Positions 24,109-36,584 of a stretch of DNA of 64,000 nt are shown one piece after another. Position 1 is the first letter of the stretch, and the number at the start of each line of letters is the position of its first letter. The translations under genes were made by a program, and so were the position numbers. Below the pieces are notes generated by a model. It searched no databases. It had not been told where the DNA came from and worked only from the letters and a program-made list of their open reading frames with translations. Source of the DNA: Rhyacophila brunnea (lineage: Eukaryota > Arthropoda > Insecta > Trichoptera > Rhyacophilidae); contig JAGYXB010001050.1 in NCBI GenBank assembly GCA_022495005.1, positions 1 to 64,000 on the forward strand, written 5' to 3'.

Positions 24109-24421
24109 GGGTTAACGAATCGGAATGGGTTAGGAAGCAGACAAGAGTACGCGATGTAATAGACGTTGCCAAACAGCTGAAATGGAGATGGGCGGGGCAC
24201 ATTGCTCGCCGAAAGGACGGCCGCTGGACAAATGCTGTCATCCAGTGGTACCCAAGGGGTACGAAACGGCCACGGGGTCGCCCTAAAAGCCGCTGGATTG
24301 ACGAACTGGTAAAGTTCGGCGGAAATACGTGGCAGCGAACGACACAGGACCGAGAGAGTTGGAGAAAGCTTGGGGAGGCCTTCGTCCAGCAGTGGATTGA
24401 CCCCGGTTGATGATGATGATG
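24109..24421 (+). mobile_element. 5'-truncated RTE LINE with intact 3' end and target duplication
   Basis: One uninterrupted frame of about 100 codons runs to TGA at 24408-24410. It carries the C-terminal module of RTE-type endonuclease/reverse transcriptase polyproteins: KWRWAGHIARRKDGRW, RPRGRPKSRWIDELVK, WQRTTQDRESWRKLG, EAFVQQWIDPG. The 3' end is a (TGA)n run, typical of RTE elements. ACATTGTACT is duplicated exactly at 24099-24108 and 24422-24431. The catalytic reverse transcriptase and endonuclease domains are absent, so the copy is dead on arrival. No stops and perfect duplications suggest a fairly young insertion. Confidence 0.9.
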
Positions 24422-24431
24422 ACATTGTACT

Positions 24432-25033
24432 ATAATTTTGATGTCGCATAAAATGTAAATTAGTAATTTATTATACTATAACTGACTAATGACTTATTAA
24501 GACAAGCCACGATCAAGATGTTATACCTACATAAGCCTACAGTATTATAGCTCTCTATATACATTTCTCACTTGTTTAGCGATAATAGTTGTTTTGTGAT
24601 AAATTTTATTTTTGCATAATCAAACCATCAAACGCCAAAATAGGTTTCATAGTTTTTTCATAATTTCACATACAATACGGAATTATGCACCGGTATTGAT
24701 AATTTTATATCATATAAGCCAAAAAATACTATAACTTTGAAAATATATTAGGAAAATAACAGTGTAGGTAATGTAAAGAGTTTTTTTTTCACATTTTCAT
24801 AAAATGTACTTACCAGGTCCGTATTTAAGGGCTGGCGAATATAAAGATCGCCATGGGCACGAGGCACTGCAGTAGGGGGGGGGGGGTTGGGTGAATGATA
24901 AATCACAGTTACTTACTTAACTGATAAAAAAAAAATGGACAAATGATAGCCACAATGGTTTCTACAATACCGATTCTCGAGAGCCGAAAGCATTGATGTA
25001 TTATTTGTAATGTTGTATGGATATGTAACTATT
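24432..25033. other. AT-rich spacer
   Basis: Holds an 11-base poly-G run near 24876-24886; otherwise nothing recognised. Confidence 0.4.
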
Positions 25034-25035
25034 TA

Positions 25036-25193
25036 CAGACCTACAAACTTATCTAAAGAATGGATGGGGGAGCCAATGCCGAAAACTACCCAATCAAGAC
25101 TCGCAACTGGACAGAATCTGACATTCGAATGGCGTCCATGTGGTAGTTCGTAGTTCCATTTTTGACCGTTCTTTAGATACGTTTGTAGGTCTG
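25036..25193 (+). mobile_element. Tc1/mariner-type MITE, family T, copy 2
   Basis: Inverted ends CAGACCTACAAACTTATCT and GTTTGTAGGTCTG, flanked by TA (25034-25035 and 25194-25195). Interior shares AACTACCCAATCAAGACTCG with the copy at 15.8 kb. Confidence 0.85.
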
Positions 25194-25203
25194 TAAGATC
25201 TTG

Positions 25204-26150
25204 TGACTTATAGGCGGAGTCGGATAACGTGGCGAACATGTCAGGAAAATATAATTGTGTGCAAGCTGTCATCATGCTTATGAATCCAAATTCTGTGTTT
25301 ATACTCCGCGTCGCCCATTCGCTGAACTGCGTTGGACTGCATGCTGCTAATGTTTTGCCAAATAAGATTCCATTTTTTGGAAATAATCCATACATACTGT
25401 CTTCAAGATGCTTACCCAAATTGTTAAATCGCTCTTCGAATTTATCTTACACTACCAGTTACTGTAACCTAGGTCTGAGACTGCGTATGGTACGTTGTTA
25501 TGTTCTCTTAATTCTTTTCTATGGCATGGAACTATGGAGGCTAAACCAAGAGATGTCACGGAGACTTGAAGCTTTCGAGATATTGTGGCTGTATAGACGC
25601 ATCCTCAAAATCCCTTGGACTGACCGGGTGACAAATTTTGAAGTTCTCAATCGAATGGGGAAGGACCGAGAAGTTATGCGTAGTATCAAAACCAGGAAAC
25701 TACAGTACCTCGGCCACATTATGAGAGGACAGAAGAACAGCATTCCCCAACTTGTCACTCAATGAAAGATAAATGGTGCACCCGATTCGTGGCTTAAGAA
25801 CCTCCCTGATTGGTACGAGCGCAGCTCCACTGAACTGTTCCGGGTAGCAGACGACAAATTTAAGATCGCCTTGAAGGTGGCCGACCTCCGCTAGGGGACG
25901 GCACAATAAGAAGAAGACCAGTTACTGAGGCTTCAAGTGAACGAAGTTTTAGCAAATTAAAAAATATAAAAAAAATATCTTCGTTCCTCCATTGGGCAAG
26001 AACGGTTATCTAGCTTAGCAATTATTATCTCCGTAGAGAACGCTATAACCGAAACACTGAGCTATGGGCGTATCATTTATGAATTTGCTTCATGAAAAGC
26101 GTGAAAATTGAAATATTAGCATGAACAAATAAATCATTATACTTATGAGT
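25204..26150 (+). pseudogene. hAT transposase pseudogene (ZMYM1/DUF4371-like), split by a LINE
   Basis: Left part (25204-25464) encodes the catalytic-core region typical of the hAT branch related to ZMYM1: the DNVANMSGKYNCVQA block, then NPNSVFILRVAHSLNCVGLH with the expected H-SLN-VG pattern, then FFGNNPYILSS. Right part (25928 on) encodes the C-terminal dimerisation region: PVTEASSERSFSKLKNIK, then, after a frameshift, IGQERLSSLAII and VENAITE. Joined across the inserted LINE the frame reads ...TLPVT-EASSERSFSK. The N-terminal zinc finger part and much between core and tail are missing, and there is a stop near 25208 and at least one frameshift. Dead gene fragment; no flanking hAT termini identified. 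Confidence 0.85.
25465..25916 (+). mobile_element. 5'-truncated LINE inserted in the hAT pseudogene
   Basis: Encodes the tail of a LINE reverse transcriptase polyprotein: LRMVRCYVLLILFYGMELW (thumb region), RRLEAFEILWLYRRILKIPW, TDRVTNFEVLNRM, KLQYLGHIMRG. After a stop at 25762-25764 come broken remnants of the final region (WLKNL-like, LFR-like), and it ends in a short AAGAAGAAG run. ACCAGTTACTG is duplicated exactly at 25454-25464 and 25917-25927. It lacks the catalytic domains. Confidence 0.9.
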
Positions 26151-26324
26151 CACTTTTTGTTAAAAAGTTTTTAATAGAAACCACTAGCCAGACCAGTCAT
26201 GGTGATATTGTGTCTGAAGGGCGTATTAAGGTCTTACGTCTTTTGGTTAATTGTTATATTATAGTGTCTTGGTAGGGTTATGGGCGCGCAAAATCTGCCC
26301 CTTACTCTGTTCGCCAGAAGACTT

Positions 26325-26748
26325 TACTACGGGGGAATGGGACGACTGGCCTCCGGACAATTGGACGCCGCACTGTAGTAGACATGTGTATACGAGGTAT
26401 TTTAATCAGTTTCTATCTACTACTTAGTAGTTTGAATTCATTTTACTCTTAACATAATGTATTCTTTATCGCGGATTGAGAATAACCATACCTAAGGCTT
26501 TATATAAAATAAAAAACTCTTTTTTCGTTGGAACTTAAACATATGCACGATTAAATCATTGTTTACGTCTGCATATTTACATATTACTATTATACTATTA
26601 TACATAATATAATCATTGAAATATAAATAATAATATTGAATATTTTTTTTAAAGTACCTATAAGTACCTAACGTCTATTTATTTTCGAATTCCGTGGCGT
26701 CCAGTTGTCCGGTGCCAAATCGTCCTAGACCCTTACTACGGTCCTGGT
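26325..26748. mobile_element. Element with about 45-bp inverted ends
   Basis: Left end: ACTACGGGGGAATGGGACGA then CTCCGGACAATTGGACGCC. Right end in reverse: CCGTAGTAAGGGTCTAGGAC then CACCGGACAACTGGACGCC. AT-rich, non-coding interior. No convincing target duplication, so superfamily is unassigned. Confidence 0.65.
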
Positions 26749-27048
26749 ACCTACTATAACTGTGTGAAAAAAAGATGGCAACGCAGTTAGAAGAAATTAT
26801 TTTATTCTCATATGTTTTGGACAATATTAATAAAAACGGTACAGTTATTTATGTTATATCATTACATTGGCTGTTACGATAATAAAAATGTGTATTATTT
26901 TCCGTTCATAACACCATAATAATTAAGTGTACTAGTTGCAAAGCCAATACAATGTTTCGACAAAAATATTACTATAGACTTTAAAAAATTACCAGGTGGC
27001 AGTGCCACGTTGATGTTTTTGCCGATGCGTTCAACAATACCGTTTTAC

Positions 27049-27320
27049 CACGTTTTTATTAGCTCGTATTCTTGTTTGTCCAGTACACATATTTTCTTGT
27101 GTGTCCAGTCCAAGCAACTAAATTATTAATATATACGTGCGTTACTATGGAAATCAATATCGAATGTCAAAATGACATTTCAGTAAGTATTCTATATTTA
27201 TTTAGTATTTCTATCAAGTACAAAAAAAAGTATGCATAGAATTGTCAAGTTTATATGATTCAACAGAAAATTTAAAAACGTGGAATATAAAAAGTTTTTT
27301 TTATCTTGTAATTATTTTTA
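27049..27320 (-). mobile_element. TIR element, family K, shortened copy
   Basis: Inverted relative to 15262-15716: begins CCGTTTTACCACGTTTTTAT and ends near TTTATCTTGTAATTAT. About 180 bp of interior is missing. Confidence 0.7.
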
Positions 27321-29087
27321 TATTATAAGCAAACATTACCAATATATATTGATAGGTATATTTTTCGATAAGGCCGGTGTATTTTACGTAAATAAGCGTG
27401 TGACTGAAATGAATATACGTGACTAAGAGATTAAGTTCAGCGCTCATGACAGGGATACAACGTGGGTGCTTTATTGGTTAAAACGCGCAACAAAGACGCA
27501 AACTCTTTTGCATGAAAATTTATGTGCGTCGGAGTGAGACAGACAGATAAATCAAAACAAATATAATACATCGGAATGATTGGTTTATTTTCAATATTGA
27601 ATTTTGTTTTTTGGGTTGTTGCCCACCCCGTATTTATTTCTCTATTTTCTTAGAAATAAGATTAAGGAAGAATAGATAGCCCCAAAAATAAATTCTTAAT
27701 TACCTACACTATTTTTTCATAAAATGCAAAAAAGAAATTGTAGGAACAAAAACATATTCAAATTATAAGAAATCCTGTGTAACTTATCTCTACAAATACT
27801 ATAGAGACAAAATACTGCTAGAAGAATATTGGTTTCATACATATATTATTAAACAAGTTGAAATGCAAATGGTGAAATAGAATGATGTCAAATGAATATT
27901 ATTATTATTATTATTATTATTATTACTCCATATTTTTCTATTGGTAAGTACCTACCTTATATTAATCAGCTGATGAATGTTACCGACTTTCCAACTAATG
28001 ACGAACTCCGATGGTAAACCAATCCAAGAAGCTGGATTTTGTAGAAGAAAGGTATAAAATCATCTGATTAAATTCTAATTTGCTGTAACTACGATATTCT
28101 ATAAGACAGTTTGACTTAATCTACATAACTTTACGGAAGCAATGCAAAATATTCTGTTGCGATTGTGATATTATAAGACTTCGGGTGATTAATAAAACAT
28201 GCCAATGCCTAGGTATTAAAAGATTGATTAAAAAGTATAAACATTCTAATGACGGTATGACAATTTATTCATCAATTTAGAAACGGGCTGTTTAAATATC
28301 AACACAAATGAAAAGTGGTCATCGACTTTGCAACTAATTCATTCAATTATAGTTAATATCTCACCTTCAACCGACAAATGGAAAAATATTATTAAATAGA
28401 AACAGAATGGAGCTTATCTATTTTTTAGGCAGTTAATTCTGGTATGAAGGTTTTTTCGGTCGGCTAAAAATAAACAAGTATTTTTTTACAATGTCTAGGT
28501 CACGCTGTGTGATGGTTATTGGATATTGTTTTCTATTAAATTTGTTTGTTTGATGACTTCGTGATTGAAATGTTTTTTTATAGCATGGATTCGTGGTAAA
28601 AAAGTAGATATGTACCTACTATGATATTTTATATTACTATATTCTTACAGAAGGTACCGGAGCTAGCAAGGATTTCCCTTTGACGAAGATGTGAGATGAC
28701 TCTATACATAAATGCTCTTTGGCGTCATTGATAAACCATTTACTTTATATACCAACAAGTTAAACTGTTTCCAGTTCAGTTTTCAAAAAAACATTTTCTT
28801 TTAATTCTTTTTATATATTACACGTATATTTAATTACAAAATTACATAAACTGTTTATAGTGCTTATATATATATTGAAGTAGATACATAAATATAATAC
28901 GGACCGCTAAGCAAAAGGCTGTAGATCGATGAGTCAATGCAGCATACATTATTATGTATATTATGTAGAAGATTAAAATCTCCGATCTATGACTATTCCA
29001 TAAAAAACATCATACAAAAAACACTGAACAGCATTCTGTCAAATTCTCAATAGGATGCGCCAGTCTATGGATAATGGAGGCACAAGC
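27321..29087. other. AT-rich spacer with an (ATT)n microsatellite
   Basis: (ATT)n at about 27898-27925. No exon or paired termini seen. Confidence 0.45.
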
Positions 29088-29375
29088 CCAATCGCACATT
29101 GGAAATCTTCTCGTCTGCAACACTTCGATTTTGTCGATGTGAATAATTTGTTGTCATGTACAAAACACATGTAACTCGCTGCACATACAATAGCTTCGGT
29201 GGGACATTTTTGGTAGAAAAAACATCTGCTTATCGCGTGCAACAAATTTCACTCGACATGGTGTGCAGTAGAATAGCAAAATGCCGTATATACAGAACAT
29301 ATTATTTCATTCGTTTTGATTAGCCGCGTGACGTCACTATCATCCCAGTCGGGACGATTTTCAATGTGCGACTGG
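29088..29375. mobile_element. Possible MITE with 23-bp imperfect inverted ends
   Basis: Left CCAATCGCACATTGGAAATC; right, inverted, CCAGTCGCACATTGAAAATC. The 288-bp segment is more CpG-rich than its surroundings. No target duplication found. The open frame on the - strand (29039-29245) spans the left end and is not supported as a gene. Confidence 0.5.
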
Positions 29376-31633
29376 ATAAAACGTCGTATACAAAAATGTA
29401 GATCTTTGTACGGTTAAGATCGCAAGGAAATGGACTTAAGTATAAAGTTATAAATTATGTAAATGTCGCCTGCGGAGCTCTTTGTTGTTAATAATTTTTC
29501 GCGATTCTAAGTTTCTAATTATATTTTCATTGTTTACGCGGCTCTGTTCCAGCCGAAGATAATGTAGTCTACAGTGGTTTTGTTAAATATAACTGATTTC
29601 TCCACTGTAAAATCAAGCCGACATTTCTGGCTATGTTTAAAACTGTTCTTTGTTGAATCTTTCACTGTCTCGAGCCTATGTGGGTATAATCCAGTTTCGT
29701 ATCCTTACAAGTACGAAAAATTGTAACTCATTTCGCGCTAGTTTAATTTTTTTTTACCATGCATTCTTAAATTTGAAGGCTTCGTTCTCTTTTAATTGTT
29801 TTCTCATTGACATGTTCAGGCAGAGCACTCGAGCAGAGCAGTAAATGAATTTGTGTTGATTGCCTACTCGACATTTGTTATCTTTTTATTTATTTGTAAT
29901 TCTTTGTTCTGTTTTCCTTTTAAGACTGATAACTTGAAATTTGTTTAGGTAGGTACTTATCTCTGATATCTATTTTTATCTAGTGGTAATATTTTATTTG
30001 ACTATATTCTGTTTTTTATTGTTATGTATGGTAATTTTAAATAATATGTCGTCATATCATAGGAAAACGTATCGATACTAATTGATATCGGTATTGTATC
30101 GAATGAGAATATCTACATTGGTATCGTATCGGAATAAGAGTAAGTATTTAAAGATTTTAATATTATTTAAAAAATGCAATATTTTTTAAAAACCAATTAT
30201 CATGATTTAATACTATATTTATTTATATAGTCGTGTGGGATGAGTATCTAACAAAATTTGAGACTATAAACATTACGGTAGATACCAATTTGTTTCGTTA
30301 TGCATTAAAATATAGTTCGTGTTGGTCACACTGAGAGGTTGAATGTTTTTGACAGATCGACTCTAAAGAACTACCTATCTACTTATTAACTTGATAATAA
30401 TGTATTTATTGATACATATATTAATATTTACAATATATACATACTTATATTAATTGGTAAATAACGAACATGGAATATTAAAACAAAACGCCAACTTTTT
30501 CATATCTATATTATGCTTCATCTGGATAAAAAAAATATCTAAAATATTGCAAATATTCTAATACCTACCTACATCGTAATCAGCAATCAGAATTTAATTA
30601 TTCCAACTGGTTAAGGAGCATCGAATACCGTTGTCAAAATATCGAAGAATCGGTCCAAAGGTATCGTTACTTTTTTGACAACCCTATGCGTATGCACCAT
30701 TATAATATGAGATTTTAATTTATAACTAAAAATCTTTAAATTCTATGTATTTTATGCACTCAGTCTTTTCCAAATTATCAAGTTAAAAGGATCATGATAA
30801 ACCTTTACACGTAAAACATAATTTAATTATAAATTCATGCTATCTGCCGTGTATTTGTGCCATATATATAAACGACAAAACGATATGAATACCAACGTGT
30901 GTTTTCCTTGAATACTGGCAATGCAATATCACATGCCACATACAAAAGCAACCGTATGAATATAAAATAATAACGGGGGTAGTTGACCAAACAAATAACA
31001 ACTACTTCCCCTATACTGTATAACGTATAAGTACACCATTACATCTTTGTAAGCAAATAAATAAATGCATACATTTATAACTTATTTTGGTGTTAATATA
31101 TTTTATTCTGACAATGATGCCAATATAATAATCATTAAGACTAAACGTTATACTTACCACCATGAAAAAGTAATAACACACTAATAATAATTATAAGGTG
31201 TTAAATACGAACTGAAAATAATATTTTTTTACAATAAGGTCTTTTTTACGCGTGTATTGATAATTGTTAGGCATTTAAAAATGCATTAAAAATATAGGAA
31301 GCTATTACAAATCACTTAAGTACTTAATCATTCATTAAAACATGTGAAATATTATGACACATGTCTGTGATTGTATTCATATTATCATTAATAATAAATA
31401 ATTTTATAATACGTATGAACAATACTGAAATTCTCATAATAATTATGTAAAGAATGACGTTAATTGGACCGTTTAATATTATTACCTATATTCGTAACTA
31501 GGTAAAGATTACATTGGTATTTTTACCATTATGTCATTCAGATATTTGTAATTCCCCAAGATAACGAGTTTAGTAAACAACGTGTACAATTATCTGGAAA
31601 CTTATACAGCCACCATCATATTATTATTGAAAC
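29376..31633. other. AT-rich spacer with a doubtful hAT-like element
   Basis: At 30057-30690 degraded opposing ends resemble the 'ATAGG...ATCGATAC' and 'GTATCG...CCCTAT' type, with no acceptable target duplication. Nothing else recognised. Confidence 0.35.
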
Positions 31634-31636
31634 TAA

Positions 31637-32376
31637 GGCTAAGCGCAGACTATAGTCGAAACTGTAGTTACACTGTTTGGACCATGAGAAAAAGTAGAAA
31701 TGCGCAAACTGACATTGACGTATCAGACAGAATGGTCTAGCAGTCAGACAGTTCTGACTAACTGCTGTCTGTTTCACTTTGAAAGGTATGCTTCCTTACT
31801 GCCAGATTTATCTGAGCGTTCATAGGAAAAATCAGTGTTTTATCTTTCTCTATTTGCTGTACAATGCTTGCAGAAGAGGAACCAACAGAAAAAATATTAG
31901 ATTAGGAGGTCAAGTAGCTGGATCATTAGAATAATTTGGCAAAATAATATTCAGACATCAATTTTAAAAGGATCAAATGGCAAGAATTAATTGGTATTAG
32001 CCTGACAAAGATTTGTGTCTTGATAAATAATAAATAGTCAACTTTTTAACAATAATTCTCAAAGCTGGATACACACATTCGAAAACATATTTTTAAAAAT
32101 TGTATTTAAGTGTATAAAATTTTCCATTTATTAGTTTTTCTTTTCGCTATATATAGATATTACATAGGGCTACCCAATAATCGTGACGTATGCGTAGAAT
32201 GCTCAGGGCTGAAAGCCTCGGTGACGTCCATTTTCGTACTAACCAAGAAGTCGTTTTAGTCTAAAGACTGATTTGACTATGTAAATACTAGTCAAAACTA
32301 TTTTGTCTCATTTTTTTTACGACAAAGACAAGTCTGACTAAAGACTATCTCGTCTATTATAGTCTGCGCTAAGCCT
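31637..32376. mobile_element. PIF/Harbinger-type MITE with TAA target duplication
   Basis: Inverted ends GGCTAAGCGCAGACTATA (left) and, reversed, GGCTTAGCGCAGACTATA (right), flanked by TAA at 31634-31636 and 32377-32379. Sub-terminal regions contain further short AGTC/GACT palindromic words. No transposase remnant seen in 740 bp. Confidence 0.85.
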
Positions 32377-32379
32377 AAA

Positions 32380-33270
32380 TATGCATTTCTGCATCGTAGG
32401 TAGATGGGTGACTTCTAAATATGATAATAATTAGATACCCAGGTATTTATAATGACATAATCACAGTAATTATTTATAATTTTGACACATGTAAAAAATA
32501 TATAAAAAATCATTAGGTATAGCGTGATTATGTCTGATTTAATAACGTTAGCTCTACCAATATGACAAAATTTCCCACGTAATCATTAGTTAATGTACGT
32601 CCAGTTAAATAATTTGACAAAGGAGTCTAATCATTAGATGAATCCGTAGCATAAAAACCTTCCCATACCTAAGTATTTCGTATCAAAAAAAATGTTAAAT
32701 AATTAGGTAGGTATAAATAAATGATGATATTATGTTCCATTTATTTTAAAAACATAATATGACGATACCTTACAATTGTATTTAGTCTATTTCTATAATA
32801 TAAAAAGGTACCTAAGCTAAAATTTGCAACGTTTCTTTTTTTTTATAAAGTTTTGATGATAAGATTTACTGTCACGCTCAAACATGGCCCAATTCCCGTA
32901 TACCTACACAGAGACTTAAATTCGGTACATAGGTGCTAATTAGGTGCTAATGCAGTAATAATATATTTTAATAATATAACTAATTAATAATGATGAATGG
33001 TTTACATAAAGAAATACAAAAACATGGGTGTTGTCGATCAACTTCTCGAACAACATTTGTACTAACATAAACATTGAATTTGTGCGCGTTTTTTGGGTTT
33101 TAGGTTGGGGAGGAGTCAGAAGGTCGAAACCAGCTAGGGAGTGATGTCCAAGTAGTTGCTTTATAAAACTTTATGATCTTAATGTCGACATATTGTGTAT
33201 CAATTCACCTGGCAGGTATTGACGATCAAACGACAACGAAATGATTCGCGTTTAGTGTACATGAAAAAAA
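32380..33270. other. AT-rich spacer, no gene seen
   Basis: No coding exon or structured repeat recognised. Confidence 0.4.
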
Positions 33271-33274
33271 CTTA

Positions 33275-33375
33275 AGTTCGGGAAGACCACGAATTCAGTG
33301 GATTGATCGTTTGAAAGTGACTTGGAAGCGCATGGGATTTAAAATGAATTGGAGAAGGAGTGTTGACGATATTCA
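33275..33375 (+). mobile_element. LINE C-terminal remnant, + strand
   Basis: Translates as GRPRIQWIDRLKVTWKRMG then NWRRSVDD, the G-RPR-RW-D module of LINE polyprotein tails. About 30 codons. It abuts the oppositely oriented LINE tail. Confidence 0.6.
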
Positions 33376-33399
33376 ATTTATTATATATTTTTTTTTTTA

Positions 33400-34037
33400 A
33401 CATATTGTGGACATTACAAATTATAAGTTTAAGACGTTCACAACATGACATTTAGAAACAAAGATATATAAATATAACAGTATTACATAAAAAAAGAGAT
33501 AGATCAGTAGATAAATTAGATAGGTACAAGGAAGTACACCGGATGAGTTAAGCAGACCCTATTTTAAGAATTTATAAAACAACGTCCACCTAAACTCATT
33601 CTCACGTAGGTGGAATATATCAACACCCGAAGCAATTTCGTTGAACATAGTTATCGCCCTCCCAATTGGCATTACCAGTTGCAGGTTGGTTCTGCACCTT
33701 GGGAGAATAAACAACTGATGGTCTCTATTTCTAAGATAGTTATCAGGGGCACACAGGTCAACACTGCCCAGAATGGCAGAGTTCTCGTTTATACCTCGTA
33801 TAAGTCGAAAAAAATACGTAGCTAAATAAAGATTTCTTCTAAATTGCAGACTGCAGTATGTAAGCATGCCTAGGAGAAAGTCAGTTGGATAAAGCCACGG
33901 ATAGTAACCATACAACCTCAAGCAAAGTAGTCTCAAGAATTTCTTCTGTACCCTCTCCACCATAAGACCATACTTCAACTGATGCGGTGCCCAAACAATA
34001 GACCCACTCTCAAGTCTGCTTCGAACTAAAATATACT
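33400..34037 (-). mobile_element. Jockey-like LINE: C-terminus and 3' UTR
   Basis: On the - strand an open stretch from about 34037 to the stop near 33559 reads VRSRLESGSIVWAPHQ, then VERVQKKFLRLLCLRLYGYY, YPTDFLLGMLTYCSLQFRR, and DIFHLRENEF at the end. This is the domain after the reverse transcriptase in Jockey/R1-type insect LINEs (R-LE-.S.VW.P, R.Q..FLR). The downstream A/T-rich 3' UTR (33400-33558) shares words with 35440-35520 and 40168-40260. Truncated 5' within the thumb region. A more decayed relative lies at 20945-21230. Confidence 0.85.
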
Positions 34038-34039
34038 AT

Positions 34040-35184
34040 ATAGTCATGGTCAGATTGATATCCTGGGCAAATACAAAGTGCCCCTCTCCACGGAAAATAT
34101 ATTAAAACGGCATTTTACAACAAGTTAAATATTTTCGTCGTTTGCAAAAAGTTTTCTTACTCTTTTGCTTTTCTTATGATAGTCTATATTTTTTAACCAC
34201 AATAGTTTTGACTAATGTATGCAAATATGAGTGTTGTGTCAAGTGCCATAATGACTTTTGATATACAAATTTGTGCAAATATTTCTTTTGGTGTAAGTAT
34301 ATTTTTTTTCAATTCAATTAGGACCTTGTAAATTTATTCGTGCGGGGCAGTTGCATTGTCTGCCTTAAGGTTTTTTCATAAATGTTTGGAAATTTTACCT
34401 ACAGTGGTAAATACGGTTCTGTATATAGTATATCGAAAGAGTCTTCCTGAGGCGAAAAGGAATTGTAGGTTACAGCCTGGAAAGAGTTTACGAAAAGTTA
34501 CTTTAGAACTAGGTGATAATATTCCGGGAGTTATAACACGATTCCGGGAAATATTCAAAATTAAAAGTTTGAATCCGGGAAACTCTCGGTATTTTGGTAC
34601 GGTTGGCAGCCCTGACTGTAGTGGCACACAGTATCAACATATTTTAACGAATTTTGCTTGTATATAGAAAAAAAATCTTCTAGTTAATGATATACTAATG
34701 ACATCATTACAATCAATCACTGATTTATGCCAGTAGCAATCCAACAAAACCATTAATAATTATTGTAGTTAATGTATGACTGGGAAAACCTTTGACATTT
34801 TCGCAGCCACTTATCAATAATTATCTATTATCATTTCGATTTGGTGTTTGTTCCTACAGCATGTATCATCAATACTGATAAATAATAAGTGTTAACTAAA
34901 ATTGCACCATTTATAATATAGCGTAATAAATCTATAACTTGACAAACCAAAACTAAAATGTGACAAATCGTAAACTTGACCGTAAAGCCTTAGGCCTTCA
35001 TTGGTACAATATAATCTTATAATATAGTACCTGGGTAATATCAGAAAATCTGAGCTCATTGCCTATTATTGTGACCACACATAGGTGAAACCTAATTCAT
35101 GGTCATTAACTAACATTGAATTTACGTATTTAATAAGGTATAATACTGACATTTTTGGTAGCGAGCGAGTCATCCATGATATGA
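34040..35184. other. Spacer without recognisable genes
   Basis: Open frames on both strands at 34356-34667 overlap one another; neither resembles a known protein. The string TTGGCAGCCCTGAC near 34604-34617 recurs near 38702 and may be a transposon end. Confidence 0.35.
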
Positions 35185-35192
35185 GTCATCTG

Positions 35193-36371
35193 CAGTGGCG
35201 TCTCTAGTTTTGGGGTTAAAGGGGATGGTACCCGGTAACAATTAAATGGAAATGATGAAAGAAAATAATCAATTGTTTCATTAATATCAGAGATTTCTTC
35301 CAACTATACGGCACATTTATTATATCAATCATGACAAATCAATATACAATAGAAATCAATAAATATGTGAGCAGGTACTTACCTAAATAAAATTAATATT
35401 TTTTTATTGTACAATATAATACCTTGTAGTGAATCATTATTTATTTATTTATTTAAGAAAACAAAACATGTGGACATCTAATCTAAATTCAAGACGTACA
35501 CAATATGAGACGTAGACAACAAATATTACCCTCACAGGAGAGAAGAAGAGAATATAATAATAATAATAACAGAAAAACAAATTAAATCACAACATACTTA
35601 AGTACAATTTAATACAGAAAAATAAAATTTTGAAAACAAAAAATACACAATTTTACACAGAAAAATAAAGTTTCAAAAACGAAATGCAAAGTACATCACT
35701 GAAAATGTCTAGGGAAGTGTCTCTCTTAGGGAGCGCATTCACTGATCTTGCACCCCTCGCTAATGGTGCCTGATAGACTTGACACGAGGAAACGGTTTTG
35801 TTTTCAATTTTGTATTCAATGAGTAATATTTTTTAGTATTTCGCCCACCCGTCCCTATAGTTATTTTTTGTCAATCTCAATTCTATCGACACCGATAGGA
35901 TACGACTTGCGCCCCACTAATATTATAACCAACGGCCAGCGGCGGTGATTTCTCCAGCCATCCAGATTTCATACGAATCTGCAGCATTAATGTTTGAATG
36001 TATGTTGTACCACGCTACCTATATAATATAATAATATGTATTCAGATTGAATATTTAGTGTACATTGAGATGATGCCGCGATGGGTACTTTTGAAAAAAT
36101 CACCGTTAGTGTCATATTGTGAGTATTATAATCGTTGCAGATTCATTGTATCTTACAGGATTGCGTTAATTATAATAATGCATGTTTGCCTGCCAATTAT
36201 TCAATCTTTTCAATAATTTTATATATGTATTTTCTAATATAATAGTTCAGTTTATTTGAAAGCATTGTTTTATCGCGGAAATGTCTTTTTTATAATAAAT
36301 TTGATGATATTATGGAATACTGTTTCGTAATATCTGACCCCTCCACCTGAAAAGTGCAAGAGCCACTACTG
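35193..36371. mobile_element. hAT-like element with 8-bp target duplication
   Basis: Left end CAGTGGCGTCTCTAG, right end in reverse CAGTAGTGGCTCTTGC. Flanks GTCATCTG (35185-35192) and GTTATCTG (36372-36379) differ at one base. 1179 bp, non-coding, with a LINE 3'-UTR-like stretch at 35440-35520. Confidence 0.6.
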
Positions 36372-36584
36372 GTTATCTGTTATATAGAATACTACACAAT
36401 CACACAACTGTAATAACAGGTAAAAGTCTACAAGTGATTTATTTAGATGTTTCAATGAACAGGAAATGCTTAGCAACAACTGATTCAACATATTCAATGA
36501 CGTGGTAGTCATTCACTAATTTGGAAAAACAGATTATATTTTATTTTGAAAATCTGTCTTTAATGGCTAAAAGTCTATTTCAAA

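Noticed and set aside
24057..24449. 130-codon open frame on the - strand
   Set aside because: Antisense shadow of the RTE LINE frame on the + strand.
30057..30690. hAT element with ATAGG/CCTAT ends
   Set aside because: Ends match poorly and flanking 8-mers are not duplicated; left as a doubtful remark only.
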